A stretch of 46,207 bases of DNA, from assembly GCA_017620975.1 (NCBI GenBank), contig JAGAUD010000016.1, positions 1 through 46,207 on the forward strand, written 5' to 3'. The notes under the pieces were generated by a model that was given only the letters and a program-made list of their open reading frames with translations, was not told where the DNA came from and searched no databases. The stretch comes from Lachnospiraceae bacterium (GTDB taxonomy: Bacteria; Bacillota_A; Clostridia; Lachnospirales; Lachnospiraceae). The translations under genes were made by a program, and so were the position numbers. Every line of letters starts with the position of its first letter. Within the stretch, counting starts at the first letter, position 1. Shown one piece after another: positions 34,945-44,111 of this stretch.

Positions 34945-35814
34945 TCACTCCTTCATATCATCCACATCAGAATTTTTCCTGCGTTTATCAGAATTGGCTG
35001 CTTTCTCTTCTGCTCCATCCCTATGCTCCATCATGCTCTCGTCCAACATTCCTTCTTCAACACCGGTCTGAATAATCCTGTTTTCTCTTTTCTTTTCTTT
35101 TCGTGCTTCATTTTCATCCATCATCGGAATCATGGCAAGTGTGCTGAGACCCAGGAATTTCTCCACATCTTCGCTGTTCTTAATCGTATCATCCAGTAAG
35201 AATTTAATCAAAAGAACTGCCATGCACAGGAAAGCTCCAAGCAATAATCCCAATGCAGTCCACTTCTTTATGCTGGGACTTGAGGGCTCTATCGGCAGAT
35301 TGGCTTCATCTACAACATTCATTGCTTCAATATCCGTAACATTCTTAATATGTGTGCTGGCTACATCCCTCACCTCATTTGCAATACTTTGTGCAAGAAT
35401 CGGGCTTGCATCTGTTACTGTGATTGCCAGAATACGCCCATCCGTTGGGGTAGATACTGAAATTCTCTTCTCCAGGGAATTATAGGTAGTATCCAACTCC
35501 AGCTTTTCAATTACCTTTTCCAGAACATTTCTGCTCTTAATAATCTGAGGGTAATCCTTAGTCAACTGGGTACCCATCTGAAGATCAGTGTAGGTTAGCG
35601 AACTATTATTATCTTTCTTACTGATAACATACACCTGAGTGGTAGATTCATACATCGGTGTTATGGCAAACCGGCTGAAACAAAAGGCTGCAGCACCTGC
35701 CACTACCGCACAAAGAACGATCAGCCACAGATAATGCCACATCATCACCACTACCGCGCCCAGATCTATTTCAATCTCATCTGAATAGGAATTGTTAACA
35801 TTTGTTTCCATCAT
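34945..35814 (-). CDS. cpsC: CpsC/Wzz-type chain-length and kinase-activator protein
   Basis: A 289-aa polysaccharide co-polymerase with a Wzz domain. An early helix (about 27-48: YLWLIVLCAVVAGAAAFCF), an extracellular part including the Wzz segment, the proline-rich ANLPIEPSSPSIKKW motif before a second helix at about 185-207, and a long charged cytoplasmic tail. The tail would hold and activate the CpsD kinase. It has no kinase domain of its own, so kinase and adaptor are split as usual in Firmicutes. The start ATG follows AAAGGAGAATA. Confidence 0.9.
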   Translation of the reverse strand: MMETNVNNSYSDEIEIDLGAVVVMMWHYLWLIVLCAVVAGAAAFCFSRFAITPMYESTTQVYVISKKDNNSSLTYTDLQMGTQLTKDYPQIIKSRNVLEKVIEKLELDTTYNSLEKRISVSTPTDGRILAITVTDASPILAQSIANEVRDVASTHIKNVTDIEAMNVVDEANLPIEPSSPSIKKWTALGLLLGAFLCMAVLLIKFLLDDTIKNSEDVEKFLGLSTLAMIPMMDENEARKEKKRENRIIQTGVEEGMLDESMMEHRDGAEEKAANSDKRRKNSDVDDMKE

Positions 35815-35827
35815 TATTCTCCTTTAC

Positions 35828-36550
35828 CTAAATCATTTCTCCCCTGATCATACGCTCTGCATTAGAATAAAGCAAAGCGGAAGCATAAGCTTCTCCACAT
35901 TTTTTCTGAAGATAACTTGCACATACCTCAATCTGCGGAGCTCTCTTTTGGGCATCGTGTGCATCTGTAGCCACAAAATGAATCATCTGTTCCTTCAACA
36001 TCTTCTTTACTGTCTGTTTCATCTTAAAGCCCAAAGCACCCGTAACACTGGATGCATTTACCTGAATCAGCGCGCCACGGTCAATGGCATAAGCTACATT
36101 ATCCAGTTTCGAAGACATACAGTGATACCGTTCCACATGAGCCAACACCGGAATAAAACCAACGCTCTGCACGTCATAGATTGCCTGCCTGATATAGGAG
36201 AACTCCTCTACAGGCATAAATTCCAACAACACATATTTACTGTCTGCCAATGTGCACAGCCTGCCCTCTTCCAACAGTTCCGTAACACCGTCACGGTAAT
36301 AGATTTCGCATCCCGGATAAAGTGTTATCGGAATATGATTATCATCTGCCAGCTCCTGCAGCAGTGTCATCCTGCGGTGTATTCCTTCCACCGACACATT
36401 CCTGTGTTCCGCTTTATTGTGCGGTGTCAAAATCACGGTATCAATCCCATTTTCTGATGCAATCTTAAGCATCTCCAGGCTTTGCTCCTGGCTTCTGGAG
36501 CCGTCATCTACCCCCGGTAAAATATGTGAATGAATATCAATGTATCCCAC
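35828..36550 (-). CDS. cpsB: CpsB/CapC-type PHP-domain tyrosine phosphatase
   Basis: A manganese-dependent phosphatase that dephosphorylates CpsD. The PHP motifs are clear: DIHSHILPGVDDGS at the N-terminus, LTPHNKAEHRN, PGCEIYY, PVLAHVERY and FVATDAHD. The start is GTG at 36550, giving 240 aa, with GGGGGAGAAGAG just upstream. A longer reading back to 36661 overlaps the DJ-1 gene and is unlike the family. With cpsC and cpsD it forms the usual B-C-D phosphoregulation module. Confidence 0.9.
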   Translation of the reverse strand: MGYIDIHSHILPGVDDGSRSQEQSLEMLKIASENGIDTVILTPHNKAEHRNVSVEGIHRRMTLLQELADDNHIPITLYPGCEIYYRDGVTELLEEGRLCTLADSKYVLLEFMPVEEFSYIRQAIYDVQSVGFIPVLAHVERYHCMSSKLDNVAYAIDRGALIQVNASSVTGALGFKMKQTVKKMLKEQMIHFVATDAHDAQKRAPQIEVCASYLQKKCGEAYASALLYSNAERMIRGEMI

Positions 36551-36569
36551 CTCTTCTCCCCCTACCGTT

Positions 36570-37121
36570 TTATGAATGATATACAATTCCGTTAGCAAGT
36601 TCTTCTGCCTTTCCTTCTCCGCATAAAACTGAAGTAATTGCAAGACCGAACGCAATCGCACACCCCATTCCTCTGGAAGTGATTACATGATCTGAGATAA
36701 CAACGGGATCTAATACAACCTCTGCTCCTGTCAACTCCTCTTCCATTCCGGGATAACAACAAGCCTTTCTGCCCTTCAGCATACCTCGATGTCCCATAAC
36801 AGTTGGAGCCGCACAGATTGCTGCAACATATTTCCCGGATGCATAGAAATCATCCAACTGCGTCATCAACCCTTGATGCCCTTCAAGATTCCGGGTTCCC
36901 GGCATTCCTCCCGGCAGTACCAGCATGTCCAGACTCTCAAAATCCACTTCCTCAAACAACAAATCTGTATTTACACAGATTCCATGAGAACCGGTGACTT
37001 CTTTTCCTTCCTTCACAGAGACCATTTCCACAGATATCCCCGCTCTGCGGCAAATATCTACTACCGTTAAAGCTTCTATTTCTTCAAAACCATCCGCAAA
37101 GAAAACAGCTATTTTATTCAT
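36570..37121 (-). CDS. DJ-1/PfpI family protein (YajL/ThiJ-like)
   Basis: A 183-aa DJ-1 superfamily protein with nucleophile Cys103 in AAICAAPTVMG, an acidic residue near 13-14 (FEEIEAL), and the segment VLPGGMPGTRNL. Such proteins are linked to redox stress, glyoxal detoxification or protein deglycation, and the role of many is disputed. The ATG at 37121 follows CGGGAGGTTGTGTTA; earlier in-frame starts add residues foreign to the family. It lies 19 nt before cpsB and is probably co-transcribed with the cps module. Confidence 0.9.
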   Translation of the reverse strand: MNKIAVFFADGFEEIEALTVVDICRRAGISVEMVSVKEGKEVTGSHGICVNTDLLFEEVDFESLDMLVLPGGMPGTRNLEGHQGLMTQLDDFYASGKYVAAICAAPTVMGHRGMLKGRKACCYPGMEEELTGAEVVLDPVVISDHVITSRGMGCAIAFGLAITSVLCGEGKAEELANGIVYHS

Positions 37122-37402
37122 TAACACAACCTCCCGGCAAAAAAACTGCCTCATAGCATAATCACTTTTATTATAATAAGTTTTACTCCATCTGTCATCC
37201 CTAAATTTCATGAAAATCCTTGGAAATTGTATCAGATTTCCCCTATATTTTCCATACTATCGACATATTCTTCCCTTTTACTGTAATAAAAAGTAGGGGA
37301 ATTGTTTTTTTCCCTGGGATGGGGTATAATACTGGGAAAAGACAGAGCCAAGCGTACAGGGCAAACTACCAACAATTACCACACCAGCCAGGAGTACACA
37401 TC

Positions 37403-37900
37403 ATGGAAATAGAAAGAAAATTCACCTTAAAGACGCTTCCTAAGCATCTTGAAGCCTATCCCCATCATCACATTGAGCAAGCTTACCTCAGCGTGAACCC
37501 TGTGGTTCGTGTCAGAAAAGAAGACGATGATTATTATCTGACCTATAAGGGCAAAGGAATGATGGCAAGAGAAGAAAGCAATCTCCCGCTGAACAGGGAA
37601 GCATATTATCATCTTCGTGAAAAAGCAGACGGCAACATCATATCCAAAACAAGATATTTGATTCCTCTGCCGCATCCCGGCTTCAAAGAAGGATGGCCTA
37701 TTCCTCCTGATGATTACACCCTTACCATTGAACTGGATGTATTCGATCCGCCTTTTGCTCCTCTTATTATGGCAGAGGTAGAGTTTGGAAGCAAAGAAGC
37801 TGCTGAAGCTTTCCTTCCGCCGGAATGGTTTGGCAAAGAAGTTACCTATTGCAAAGAGTACCATAATTCTTACATGGCTTTAAATTCCCATCTGCAATGA
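37403..37900 (+). CDS. CYTH domain (triphosphate tunnel metalloenzyme) protein
   Basis: A 165-aa protein opening with MEIERKF, the diagnostic ExExK-type start of the CYTH fold. Later lysine/arginine and glutamate strands line a tunnel (VVRVRKEDDDYYLTYKG, TIELDVF, MAEVEFGS). Bacterial members cleave inorganic triphosphate or act as adenylate cyclase or thiamine-triphosphatase-like enzymes; the substrate here is unknown. The ATG at 37403 is preceded by CCAGGAGTACACATC. An upstream in-frame extension is not family-like. It stands alone before a terminator. Confidence 0.88.
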   Translation: MEIERKFTLKTLPKHLEAYPHHHIEQAYLSVNPVVRVRKEDDDYYLTYKGKGMMAREESNLPLNREAYYHLREKADGNIISKTRYLIPLPHPGFKEGWPIPPDDYTLTIELDVFDPPFAPLIMAEVEFGSKEAAEAFLPPEWFGKEVTYCKEYHNSYMALNSHLQ

Positions 37901-37936
37901 CTTTCTAAGTTAGCGTTTTATATAATCAGCATATGC

Positions 37937-37975
37937 AAAAAGACAACCCATCGGATGATTAAGGGCTGTCTTTTT
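37937..37975. terminator. Bidirectional terminator, CYTH gene / glycogen phosphorylase
   Basis: AAAAAGACAACCC pairs with GGGCTGTCTTTTT (one mismatch). T-runs on both strands serve the converging genes. Confidence 0.85.
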
Positions 37976-38015
37976 CTTGTTTCAAGCAGATAATCGAAAT
38001 CCGCTTACATACCAG

Positions 38016-40289
38016 TTATGCGTTCAACTTCCAGATATCCTGATTATATTGATCAATCGTACGGTCAGAAGAGAAGAAGCCTGCCTTTGCAATATTGGTA
38101 AGACTCATCCGCTTCCAGTTCTCACGATCCTCGAAATCAGCAAACATCTTATCTTTTACAGTGATATAATCTTCCAAATCAAGGAGCGTCATAAACCAGT
38201 CCTTGTTCACCAGTTCATTATGCAGTCTTTGAAGATTCTCCGGGTGTCCGGCAGCCAGCGCCTGTTCTCCAATGATAAAATCCACTGCTTCTTTAATAAC
38301 AGGACTATTGGCATAGTATTGTGCGGAAACATAATCTCCGTCTGCATAATGCTTAATAACAACATCCTTCTTTTGACCGAAAATATAAATGTTGTCATCT
38401 CCTACCAGTTCATGAATCTCCACATTGGCACCGTCAGAAGTTCCCAGAGTCACTGCACCATTCAACATGAATTTCATATTACCGGTTCCGCTGGCTTCCT
38501 TACTTGCCAAAGATATCTGCTCCGAAATATCACAGGCAGGAATCAGCTTCTCTGCGTATGTGACATTGTAGTTCTCTACCATCAATACTTTCATATAAGG
38601 AGATACATCAGGGTCATTATTGACAATCTCCTGCAGTACCAGCAACAGATGGATGATATCCTGTGCAATCACATACGCAGGTGCTGCCTTGGCTCCAAAA
38701 ATAAAAGCAATCGGTCTTGCAGGCATCTTGCCGTTTTTAATCTCCAGATATTTGTGGATAATATACAGTGCATTCATCTGCTGACGCTTATATTCGTGCA
38801 TTCTCTTTATCTGGATATCAAAAATAGCATGAGGATCCAGTTCTATCCTTTCATGTTCTGCAATATAAGCTACCAGTTCCTTCTTTTTCTTCCATTTGAT
38901 AGCAGAAATGGCATCCAGGACTGTCTTATCATCACGATAAGCAAGCAGCTTCTCCAGTTCACAGGCATCTTTCTTAAAACCATCCCCAATGGTGTTCGTC
39001 AGCAGCTCTGTCAATTCCCTGTTGCAGGAAAGCAGCCATCTGCGGAATGTGATACCATTCGTTTTATTATTAAATTTGTACGGATAAATCTTATAAAAAT
39101 GATGAAGTTCCGTCTCCTTCAAAATATCAGTATGGATAGCAGCCACGCCATTTACAGAAAAACCATAATGGATATCGATGTGAGCCATGTGTACCCTCTT
39201 TTCCTCATCGATAATCTGTACCTTAGGATCCGGATACATCTTGCGGATACGCACATCCAGGGCTTTAATGATCGGAATCAGCTGAGGTACGGCAGCCTCC
39301 AGGTACTTTAAGGGCCACTTTTCCAATGCTTCTGAAAGGATGGTATGGTTCGTATAAGCACAAGTATTGCTTACCGCTTCAATGGCTTCTGCCATAGAAA
39401 AGCCTTCCTGTTCTGTCAAGATTCTGATCAGCTCCGGAATCACCATGGTGGGATGGGTATCGTTAATCTGTATCACTGCATGATCCGGCAATTTATGAAG
39501 ATCATAACCTTTCTGCTTCATCTCAGTCAGAATCAACTGAGCTGCATTACTGACCATAAAATACTGTTGATAGATACGCAGCATATTACCTGCTTCATCA
39601 GAATCATCCGGATAAAGGAACAATGTCAGATTTTTCTCAATCGCTTCTTTATCAAAAGAAATGCCATCCTTTACCAGAGATTCGTCTACTGTTTCCAAAT
39701 CAAACAGGTGCAGCTTATTCACACCATTCTCATATCCTACCACATCGATATCATACATGCGGCTTATCACTTTCCGATCGCCGAAAGCCACCTCATATGT
39801 CACATCTGTCTTAGTCAGCCAGGACTGCTTCTCTATCCAGTCATTCTTCTCAGCTTTCTGTAATTTATCGTCAAATACCTGCTTAAAAAGTCCAAAATGA
39901 TAATTCAGACCGACACCATCTCCCGGCAGGCCCAGCGTTGCGATGGAATCCAGAAAACAAGCAGCCAGTCTTCCCAGACCGCCATTTCCCAGTGAAGGTT
40001 CCGGTTCAGCCTCTTCCACAGCGCTTAAAGCTTTTCCCCTTGATGCCAGAAGCTTCTGCACTTCATCATAAACACCAAGGTTAAGCAGGTTGTTACTCAA
40101 AAGCTTACCGATCAAAAATTCAGCAGAAATGTAATATACCTTCTTTTCTCCTGTGATAGCTTTCTTATCAACAATCATTTCCTTACAGACATTCAGCAGT
40201 ACATAATATAATTCCCTGTCACTGCAATCTTCAATCTGTTTTTGATATAGCTGATTGGCCCAACCAGTGATTTTTGCTTCTACGTTCAT
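38016..40289 (-). CDS. glgP: Glycogen/maltodextrin phosphorylase (GT35)
   Basis: A pyridoxal-phosphate enzyme releasing glucose 1-phosphate from alpha-1,4-glucans. 757 aa, somewhat shorter than the roughly 820 aa of animal and E. coli forms. Recognisable parts are [64 protein letters not shown], and the PLP site [20 protein letters not shown] near residue 600. The start ATG follows GGAGGAAGAC. Upstream lie copy C of the repeat and then a LacI-type regulator in the same direction, which is a likely controller. Confidence 0.95.
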   Translation of the reverse strand: MNVEAKITGWANQLYQKQIEDCSDRELYYVLLNVCKEMIVDKKAITGEKKVYYISAEFLIGKLLSNNLLNLGVYDEVQKLLASRGKALSAVEEAEPEPSLGNGGLGRLAACFLDSIATLGLPGDGVGLNYHFGLFKQVFDDKLQKAEKNDWIEKQSWLTKTDVTYEVAFGDRKVISRMYDIDVVGYENGVNKLHLFDLETVDESLVKDGISFDKEAIEKNLTLFLYPDDSDEAGNMLRIYQQYFMVSNAAQLILTEMKQKGYDLHKLPDHAVIQINDTHPTMVIPELIRILTEQEGFSMAEAIEAVSNTCAYTNHTILSEALEKWPLKYLEAAVPQLIPIIKALDVRIRKMYPDPKVQIIDEEKRVHMAHIDIHYGFSVNGVAAIHTDILKETELHHFYKIYPYKFNNKTNGITFRRWLLSCNRELTELLTNTIGDGFKKDACELEKLLAYRDDKTVLDAISAIKWKKKKELVAYIAEHERIELDPHAIFDIQIKRMHEYKRQQMNALYIIHKYLEIKNGKMPARPIAFIFGAKAAPAYVIAQDIIHLLLVLQEIVNNDPDVSPYMKVLMVENYNVTYAEKLIPACDISEQISLASKEASGTGNMKFMLNGAVTLGTSDGANVEIHELVGDDNIYIFGQKKDVVIKHYADGDYVSAQYYANSPVIKEAVDFIIGEQALAAGHPENLQRLHNELVNKDWFMTLLDLEDYITVKDKMFADFEDRENWKRMSLTNIAKAGFFSSDRTIDQYNQDIWKLNA

Positions 40290-40329
40290 GTCTTCCTCCA
40301 GTTCCGACCTTTACGATCTTAAGATTTTT

Positions 40330-40387
40330 TTACAGTTCACATGTCAGCTATCGGCATGAAATGCGTAAGCTTGCATGTGAACTGTAA
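40330..40387. repeat. Palindromic repeat element, copy C (58 bp)
   Basis: Perfect ends TTACAGTTCACATG / CATGTGAACTGTAA, with GTCAGC inside the left end as in copy B. The centre is short (ATGCGTAAGCTTGCAT). It lies between the LacI gene and glgP. Confidence 0.65.
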
Positions 40388-40465
40388 CTATTTCCTACTA
40401 ATTTATATCAATGCCCCGGAAAAAACACTTTATACTTCCGTGCAAATGATATCTGTCTCGTTTTT

Positions 40466-41455
40466 TTAGCAAATTATATCTTCATATTTCAATCTGACAA
40501 GGGTGTATGGCATGAGGACTTCTCGTCCCACTCCATCACGCATCAGATACTGCAATTCTTCCACTGCCCTGGCAGCAATCCCATAGAAATCCTGCCTTAC
40601 GGTATTCATCTGCTTTCCTGCATATCCCATCAAAGTGATTCCATCAAATCCACAGACCGGGCGGAAGATATCCATTTCTGTCAATGCTCTCATGGCACCA
40701 ATAGCCATTAAGTCAGATGCACATACAATGACATCCCTGTCTTTTCCATAATCAAATGTCAGCTTTCTGGCTTGAAGTTCACTGAAATTGCCACATTTAA
40801 CCATTAGCTGCAGGCTCAGTTCTTTCGCCAGTTCCTCCATTCCCTGCGCTCTCAGTTCAGCCACATATCCATTCTTCTTTCCTGTTAAATAAAGCACCCT
40901 GTGTCCATTATTCTCCAAAATTGTCTTGCGTGCAACTTCCATCTGGGCCTGTTTCTGATTCACCCATACACAAGAGGTGCTTTCATTTATCAGAGGGGCA
41001 TCCACCATGACCGTCTTGAAAATCTGCTTTTCTACAAGAGCATTCAATGCTTTGCACTCTCTATTAGTTCCGCAGATAATCAGACCCGTAATATTCTGGG
41101 ACTTCAGATATACTGTCAACTCTTCCGGGCTCATTTCCTCTATCATGGAAAAGAAGATAGTAATGATATCCAGTTTTCTTTCTTTTGCCTCGTGGATAGC
41201 GCCTGCAATATACTGCAAACTAATTTCATCGATTGCCTGAGTCCTATTGTTGAGATGAATCAATAGCGCTGCTCTTCCCGCCTGCTTAGATGATAATGCA
41301 GCTGCTACCGTATTGGGTACAAATTGCAACTGTTCTACAGCTGTGGCTACTTTTATTCTGGTCTCTTCACTGATGTTCGGATAATGATTCAATACCTTTG
41401 AGACAGTGGAAACTGCTACACCTGCGTGTTTTGCTACATCTTTAATTGATACCAT
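40466..41455 (-). CDS. LacI family transcriptional regulator
   Basis: A 329-aa repressor. The N-terminal helix-turn-helix is DVAKHAGVAVSTVSKVLNH, followed by the hinge with AAALSSKQAG and a periplasmic-binding-like sugar domain (about 60-325; CASDLMAIGAMRAL, FDGITLMGY). The start ATG follows GGGGTAAAGAA. It is probably autoregulated through the operators at 41495-41524. The nearest downstream gene in the same direction is glgP, so control of alpha-glucan use is a reasonable guess. Confidence 0.93.
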   Translation of the reverse strand: MVSIKDVAKHAGVAVSTVSKVLNHYPNISEETRIKVATAVEQLQFVPNTVAAALSSKQAGRAALLIHLNNRTQAIDEISLQYIAGAIHEAKERKLDIITIFFSMIEEMSPEELTVYLKSQNITGLIICGTNRECKALNALVEKQIFKTVMVDAPLINESTSCVWVNQKQAQMEVARKTILENNGHRVLYLTGKKNGYVAELRAQGMEELAKELSLQLMVKCGNFSELQARKLTFDYGKDRDVIVCASDLMAIGAMRALTEMDIFRPVCGFDGITLMGYAGKQMNTVRQDFYGIAARAVEELQYLMRDGVGREVLMPYTLVRLKYEDIIC

Positions 41456-41494
41456 TTCTTTACCCCTTTTGAGATTCCCCTGTGTTTATAAATT

Positions 41495-41524
41495 AAGAAA
41501 ACGTTTTCTTTAGAAATCGTTTTC
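41495..41524 (-). promoter_or_regulatory. LacI-type operators over the regulator start site
   Basis: A perfect 16-bp palindrome AAGAAAACGTTTTCTT (41495-41510) and a second imperfect site GAAATCGTTTTC (41513-41524) directly downstream of the -10 box. The central CG and A/T arms are typical of LacI/CcpA-family sites. Confidence 0.75.
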
Positions 41525-41527
41525 CTA

Positions 41528-41556
41528 ATAATATACTAAGTTTTTATTTTTGTCAA
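41528..41556 (-). promoter_or_regulatory. Promoter of the LacI gene
   Basis: TTGACA (41551-41556) and TATTAT (41528-41533) with a 17-nt spacer. The operators cover the expected transcription start. Confidence 0.75.
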
Positions 41557-41628
41557 CTTTTTTCTTCCACCAGCCCACAACCGGTTACTATTCAGCCATC
41601 AAGGCCAATTAAGCTACTAACTAATAAA

Positions 41629-41662
41629 AGCCGCATGCTTCCATTGAGGTAAACATGCGGCT
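41629..41662 (-). terminator. Terminator of the coiled-coil gene
   Basis: AGCCGCATG and CATGCGGCT form the stem; on the minus strand it is followed by TTTTATTAG. Confidence 0.75.
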
Positions 41663-41705
41663 CTCTTATCTTAATGTATGATAAATATACAGTTATGGTT
41701 TCAAT

Positions 41706-42074
41706 TTACAGTGCATTCAGAATATTCCTATTCTCAGTACTTTGTCCCCAGGCATCTAAAGCCAGCTGATAAGTATCTTCAACACGATCCGATACCCGTT
41801 TTAACTCTTTGCTGAGCTTCAATTGACCTGCTTTCAATGCATTGGTACCGGATTCTAGCTTATCAAGACGACTGTCTATTACCTTCAAATGGTCTTCCAT
41901 TCCCTGCATACGGTCTTCCATTCCCTGCATACGGTCTTCCATTCCCTGCATACGGTCTTCCATACTCTGCATGCGATCCCCCATGCTCTGTATCTGGCCT
42001 TCCACGCCTTGCATACGAACATTCATACCCTGCATCTGTTCAATCAGATAATCCAGCTTCTGACTATCAGTCAT
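41706..42074 (-). CDS. Heptad-repeat coiled-coil protein
   Basis: A 122-aa cytoplasmic protein. After TDSQKLDYLIEQMQG the core is seven tandem heptads of the form MQGMEDR, then a second coiled-coil-like part (IDSRLDKLESG, LKRVSDRVEDTYQLALDAW). No membrane segment or enzymatic motif is present. It should form a long parallel coiled coil. The heptads are coded by 21-bp DNA repeats. The start ATG follows GGGAGGAGGAAATGT, a very strong site. It is a single-gene unit with its own promoter and terminator. Function is unknown. Confidence 0.8.
   Translation of the reverse strand: MTDSQKLDYLIEQMQGMNVRMQGVEGQIQSMGDRMQSMEDRMQGMEDRMQGMEDRMQGMEDHLKVIDSRLDKLESGTNALKAGQLKLSKELKRVSDRVEDTYQLALDAWGQSTENRNILNAL
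41891..42037. repeat. 21-bp tandem repeat array inside the coiled-coil gene
   Basis: Seven 21-bp units. The three at 41891-41953 are identical (unit GGTCTTCCATTCCCTGCATA plus C) and the next four are increasingly diverged. The identical units mark the youngest or most recombination-prone part. Confidence 0.85.
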
Positions 42075-42129
42075 ACATTTCCTCCTCCCGTGTTAATGAA
42101 TTTCACAAATCTTTTTGGTTGGCATCATT

Positions 42130-42158
42130 ATCATAACACAGAATTTTTCATTTGTCAT
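42130..42158 (-). promoter_or_regulatory. Promoter of the coiled-coil gene
   Basis: ATGACA (42153-42158) and TATGAT (42130-42135) with a 17-nt spacer, about 55 nt before the start codon. Confidence 0.5.
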
Positions 42159-42208
42159 TATAGTTATAGTATAATTTCAAACAAATAACTGCGAAAAATT
42201 ATTACACC

Positions 42209-44110
42209 TTACTCAGCCACCACAGCCCCGGTATACAGCTGATAATATTTACCTTTCTGCTCAATCAGATCGTCATGGGTACCTCTCTCAATAATACGTC
42301 CCTGCTCCAGTACCATAATACAGTCACTGTTGCGTACCGTAGAAAGGCGATGAGCAATGACAAACGTAGTACGCCCTTTCATCAGCTTATCCATACCATC
42401 CTGAACAATCCTCTCCGTACGGGTATCGATAGAGGAAGTTGCCTCATCCAGAATCAACACAGGCGGATCTGCAACGGCGGCTCTTGCAATGGCAAGCAGC
42501 TGACGCTGTCCTTGGCTTAAATTACTGCCGTCCCCGGTAAGCACTGTCTGATAGCCCTGAGGCAGACGATTGATAAAGCTGTCTGCATTGGCAAGCTTTG
42601 CCGCTGCATAGATTTCTTCATCCGTTGCATCCAGTTTACCATAACGGATGTTCTCCATAACAGTTCCGGTAAACAGGTGTGTATCCTGCAAAACAATGCC
42701 CAAGGAGCGTCTCAAATCAGCTTTTTTAATCTTATTAATGTTGATGCCGTCGTAACGGATCTTACCATCCCGGATATCATAGAAACGATTGATCAGGTTG
42801 GTAATGGTAGTTTTTCCTGCACCGGTGGAACCTACGAATGCAATCTTCTGACCCGGAGTCGCATACAATTTTACATCATGCAGAACGATTTTCTCAGGAA
42901 TATATCCAAAGTCCACACCATCAAATACCACATCTCCGGTCAGTTCCTGATAAGTAACATTCCCCTCTGCTTTATGAGGATGCTTCCATGCCCAGGTACC
43001 TGTTCTGTAAGGTACCTCCACCAGTTTATCGCCCTCTTTTTCGGCACAAACAAGCGTTACATATCCCTCATCCACCTCAGGCTTTTCATCCAGCAATCTG
43101 AAGATTCGCTCTGCTCCGGCCAGTGCCATGATGATACTGTTGAACTGCATGGATATCTGGTTGATAGGCATATTAAAGCTCTTGTTAAAAGTCAGGAAGC
43201 TGGCCAGCTTGCCGATTGTCAGTCCGGTCCAGCCATTCAAGGCAAGGATACCGCCTATCATTGCGCAAAGAACATAACTCATATTACCTAACTGAGCATT
43301 GATAGGTCCCATAACATTGGCGTAACGGTTGGCTCTGTTGGCATTCTCAAAGAGCTCATCATTTCTCTTTTTAAACTCCTCAATCGTTGCTTCCTCGTGG
43401 CAGAATACTTTTACCACTTTCTGGCCGTTCATCATTTCTTCGATGTAGCCGTTTACATTTCCCAGTGCTCTCTGCTGCCCAACGAAGTTGCTTCCCGACA
43501 ATCCTGCCACCTTTTTGGTTGCAGCCAGCATAACGGCCACCATGACCAATGTCACTACTGTAAGCGGAACGCTCAGCATAATCATACTGATCAGTACACT
43601 GACTATAGTAATCGCACTGTTAATCAGCTGGGGAATAGACTGGCTGATCATCTGCCTCAAAGTATCGGTATCATTGGTGTAGATGGACATGATGTCTCCA
43701 TGGGGATGTCTGTCAAAATAACTGATTGGCAGGCTCTCCATATGCACGAACAGTGCATCCCTGAAGTTGCGCAGCATACCCTGGGTGATGACAACCATGA
43801 TTCTTGACTGTGTATAAGCAGCTGCCACACCTACTGCATAAAAACATGCTACTCTCGCAATCGCTCGCAGCAGCCCTGAAAAATCAGGATTCTGCTGCCC
43901 AATCAACGGAGTGATGTAATCATCTATCAGGGTCTGCATGAACATAGTCCCCTGAACGCCGGCCAGTACGGAGACCACGATACAGATAAGTACAATGATT
44001 GCATGCAATGTATAATCTTTCAAAACAAATTTCATAAGTCTAACAAAAAGACCTCCCGGATTTTCCAGCCTCGGTTTCGGTCCTTTCATGGGTGGTTGAC
44101 CTGGTGCCAT
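42209..44110 (-). CDS. ABC exporter half-transporter, canonical ATPase subunit
   Basis: About 633 aa: six-helix exporter membrane domain (about 30-330) and ATPase domain (about 390-630). Walker A GSTGAGKTT, signature LSQGQRQL, and Walker B plus D-loop LILDEATSSID with the catalytic Glu intact. The N-terminus is Pro/Gly-rich (MAPGQPPMKGPKP). The ATG at 44110 follows AAAGGAGAGATGTAAA and lies 1 nt after the stop of the partner gene. The two form a heterodimeric multidrug/lipid-type exporter (LmrCD/TM287-288 pattern). The substrate is unknown. Confidence 0.92.
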   Translation of the reverse strand: MAPGQPPMKGPKPRLENPGGLFVRLMKFVLKDYTLHAIIVLICIVVSVLAGVQGTMFMQTLIDDYITPLIGQQNPDFSGLLRAIARVACFYAVGVAAAYTQSRIMVVITQGMLRNFRDALFVHMESLPISYFDRHPHGDIMSIYTNDTDTLRQMISQSIPQLINSAITIVSVLISMIMLSVPLTVVTLVMVAVMLAATKKVAGLSGSNFVGQQRALGNVNGYIEEMMNGQKVVKVFCHEEATIEEFKKRNDELFENANRANRYANVMGPINAQLGNMSYVLCAMIGGILALNGWTGLTIGKLASFLTFNKSFNMPINQISMQFNSIIMALAGAERIFRLLDEKPEVDEGYVTLVCAEKEGDKLVEVPYRTGTWAWKHPHKAEGNVTYQELTGDVVFDGVDFGYIPEKIVLHDVKLYATPGQKIAFVGSTGAGKTTITNLINRFYDIRDGKIRYDGININKIKKADLRRSLGIVLQDTHLFTGTVMENIRYGKLDATDEEIYAAAKLANADSFINRLPQGYQTVLTGDGSNLSQGQRQLLAIARAAVADPPVLILDEATSSIDTRTERIVQDGMDKLMKGRTTFVIAHRLSTVRNSDCIMVLEQGRIIERGTHDDLIEQKGKYYQLYTGAVVAE

Positions 44111-44111
44111 T

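Noticed and set aside
37977..39311. Long 444-codon plus-strand ORF
   Set aside because: It is exactly antisense to glgP, has no ribosome site and no family-like composition. It results from codon bias in the real gene.
41891..42037. CRISPR-like array
   Set aside because: The 21-bp units are directly adjacent with no spacers and encode heptads in frame.
41837..42188. Plus-strand repeat-containing ORFs (FHSLHTV and SIPCIRS repeats)
   Set aside because: They mirror the 21-bp repeats of the coiled-coil gene on the other strand. The minus strand has the strong ribosome site, promoter and terminator.
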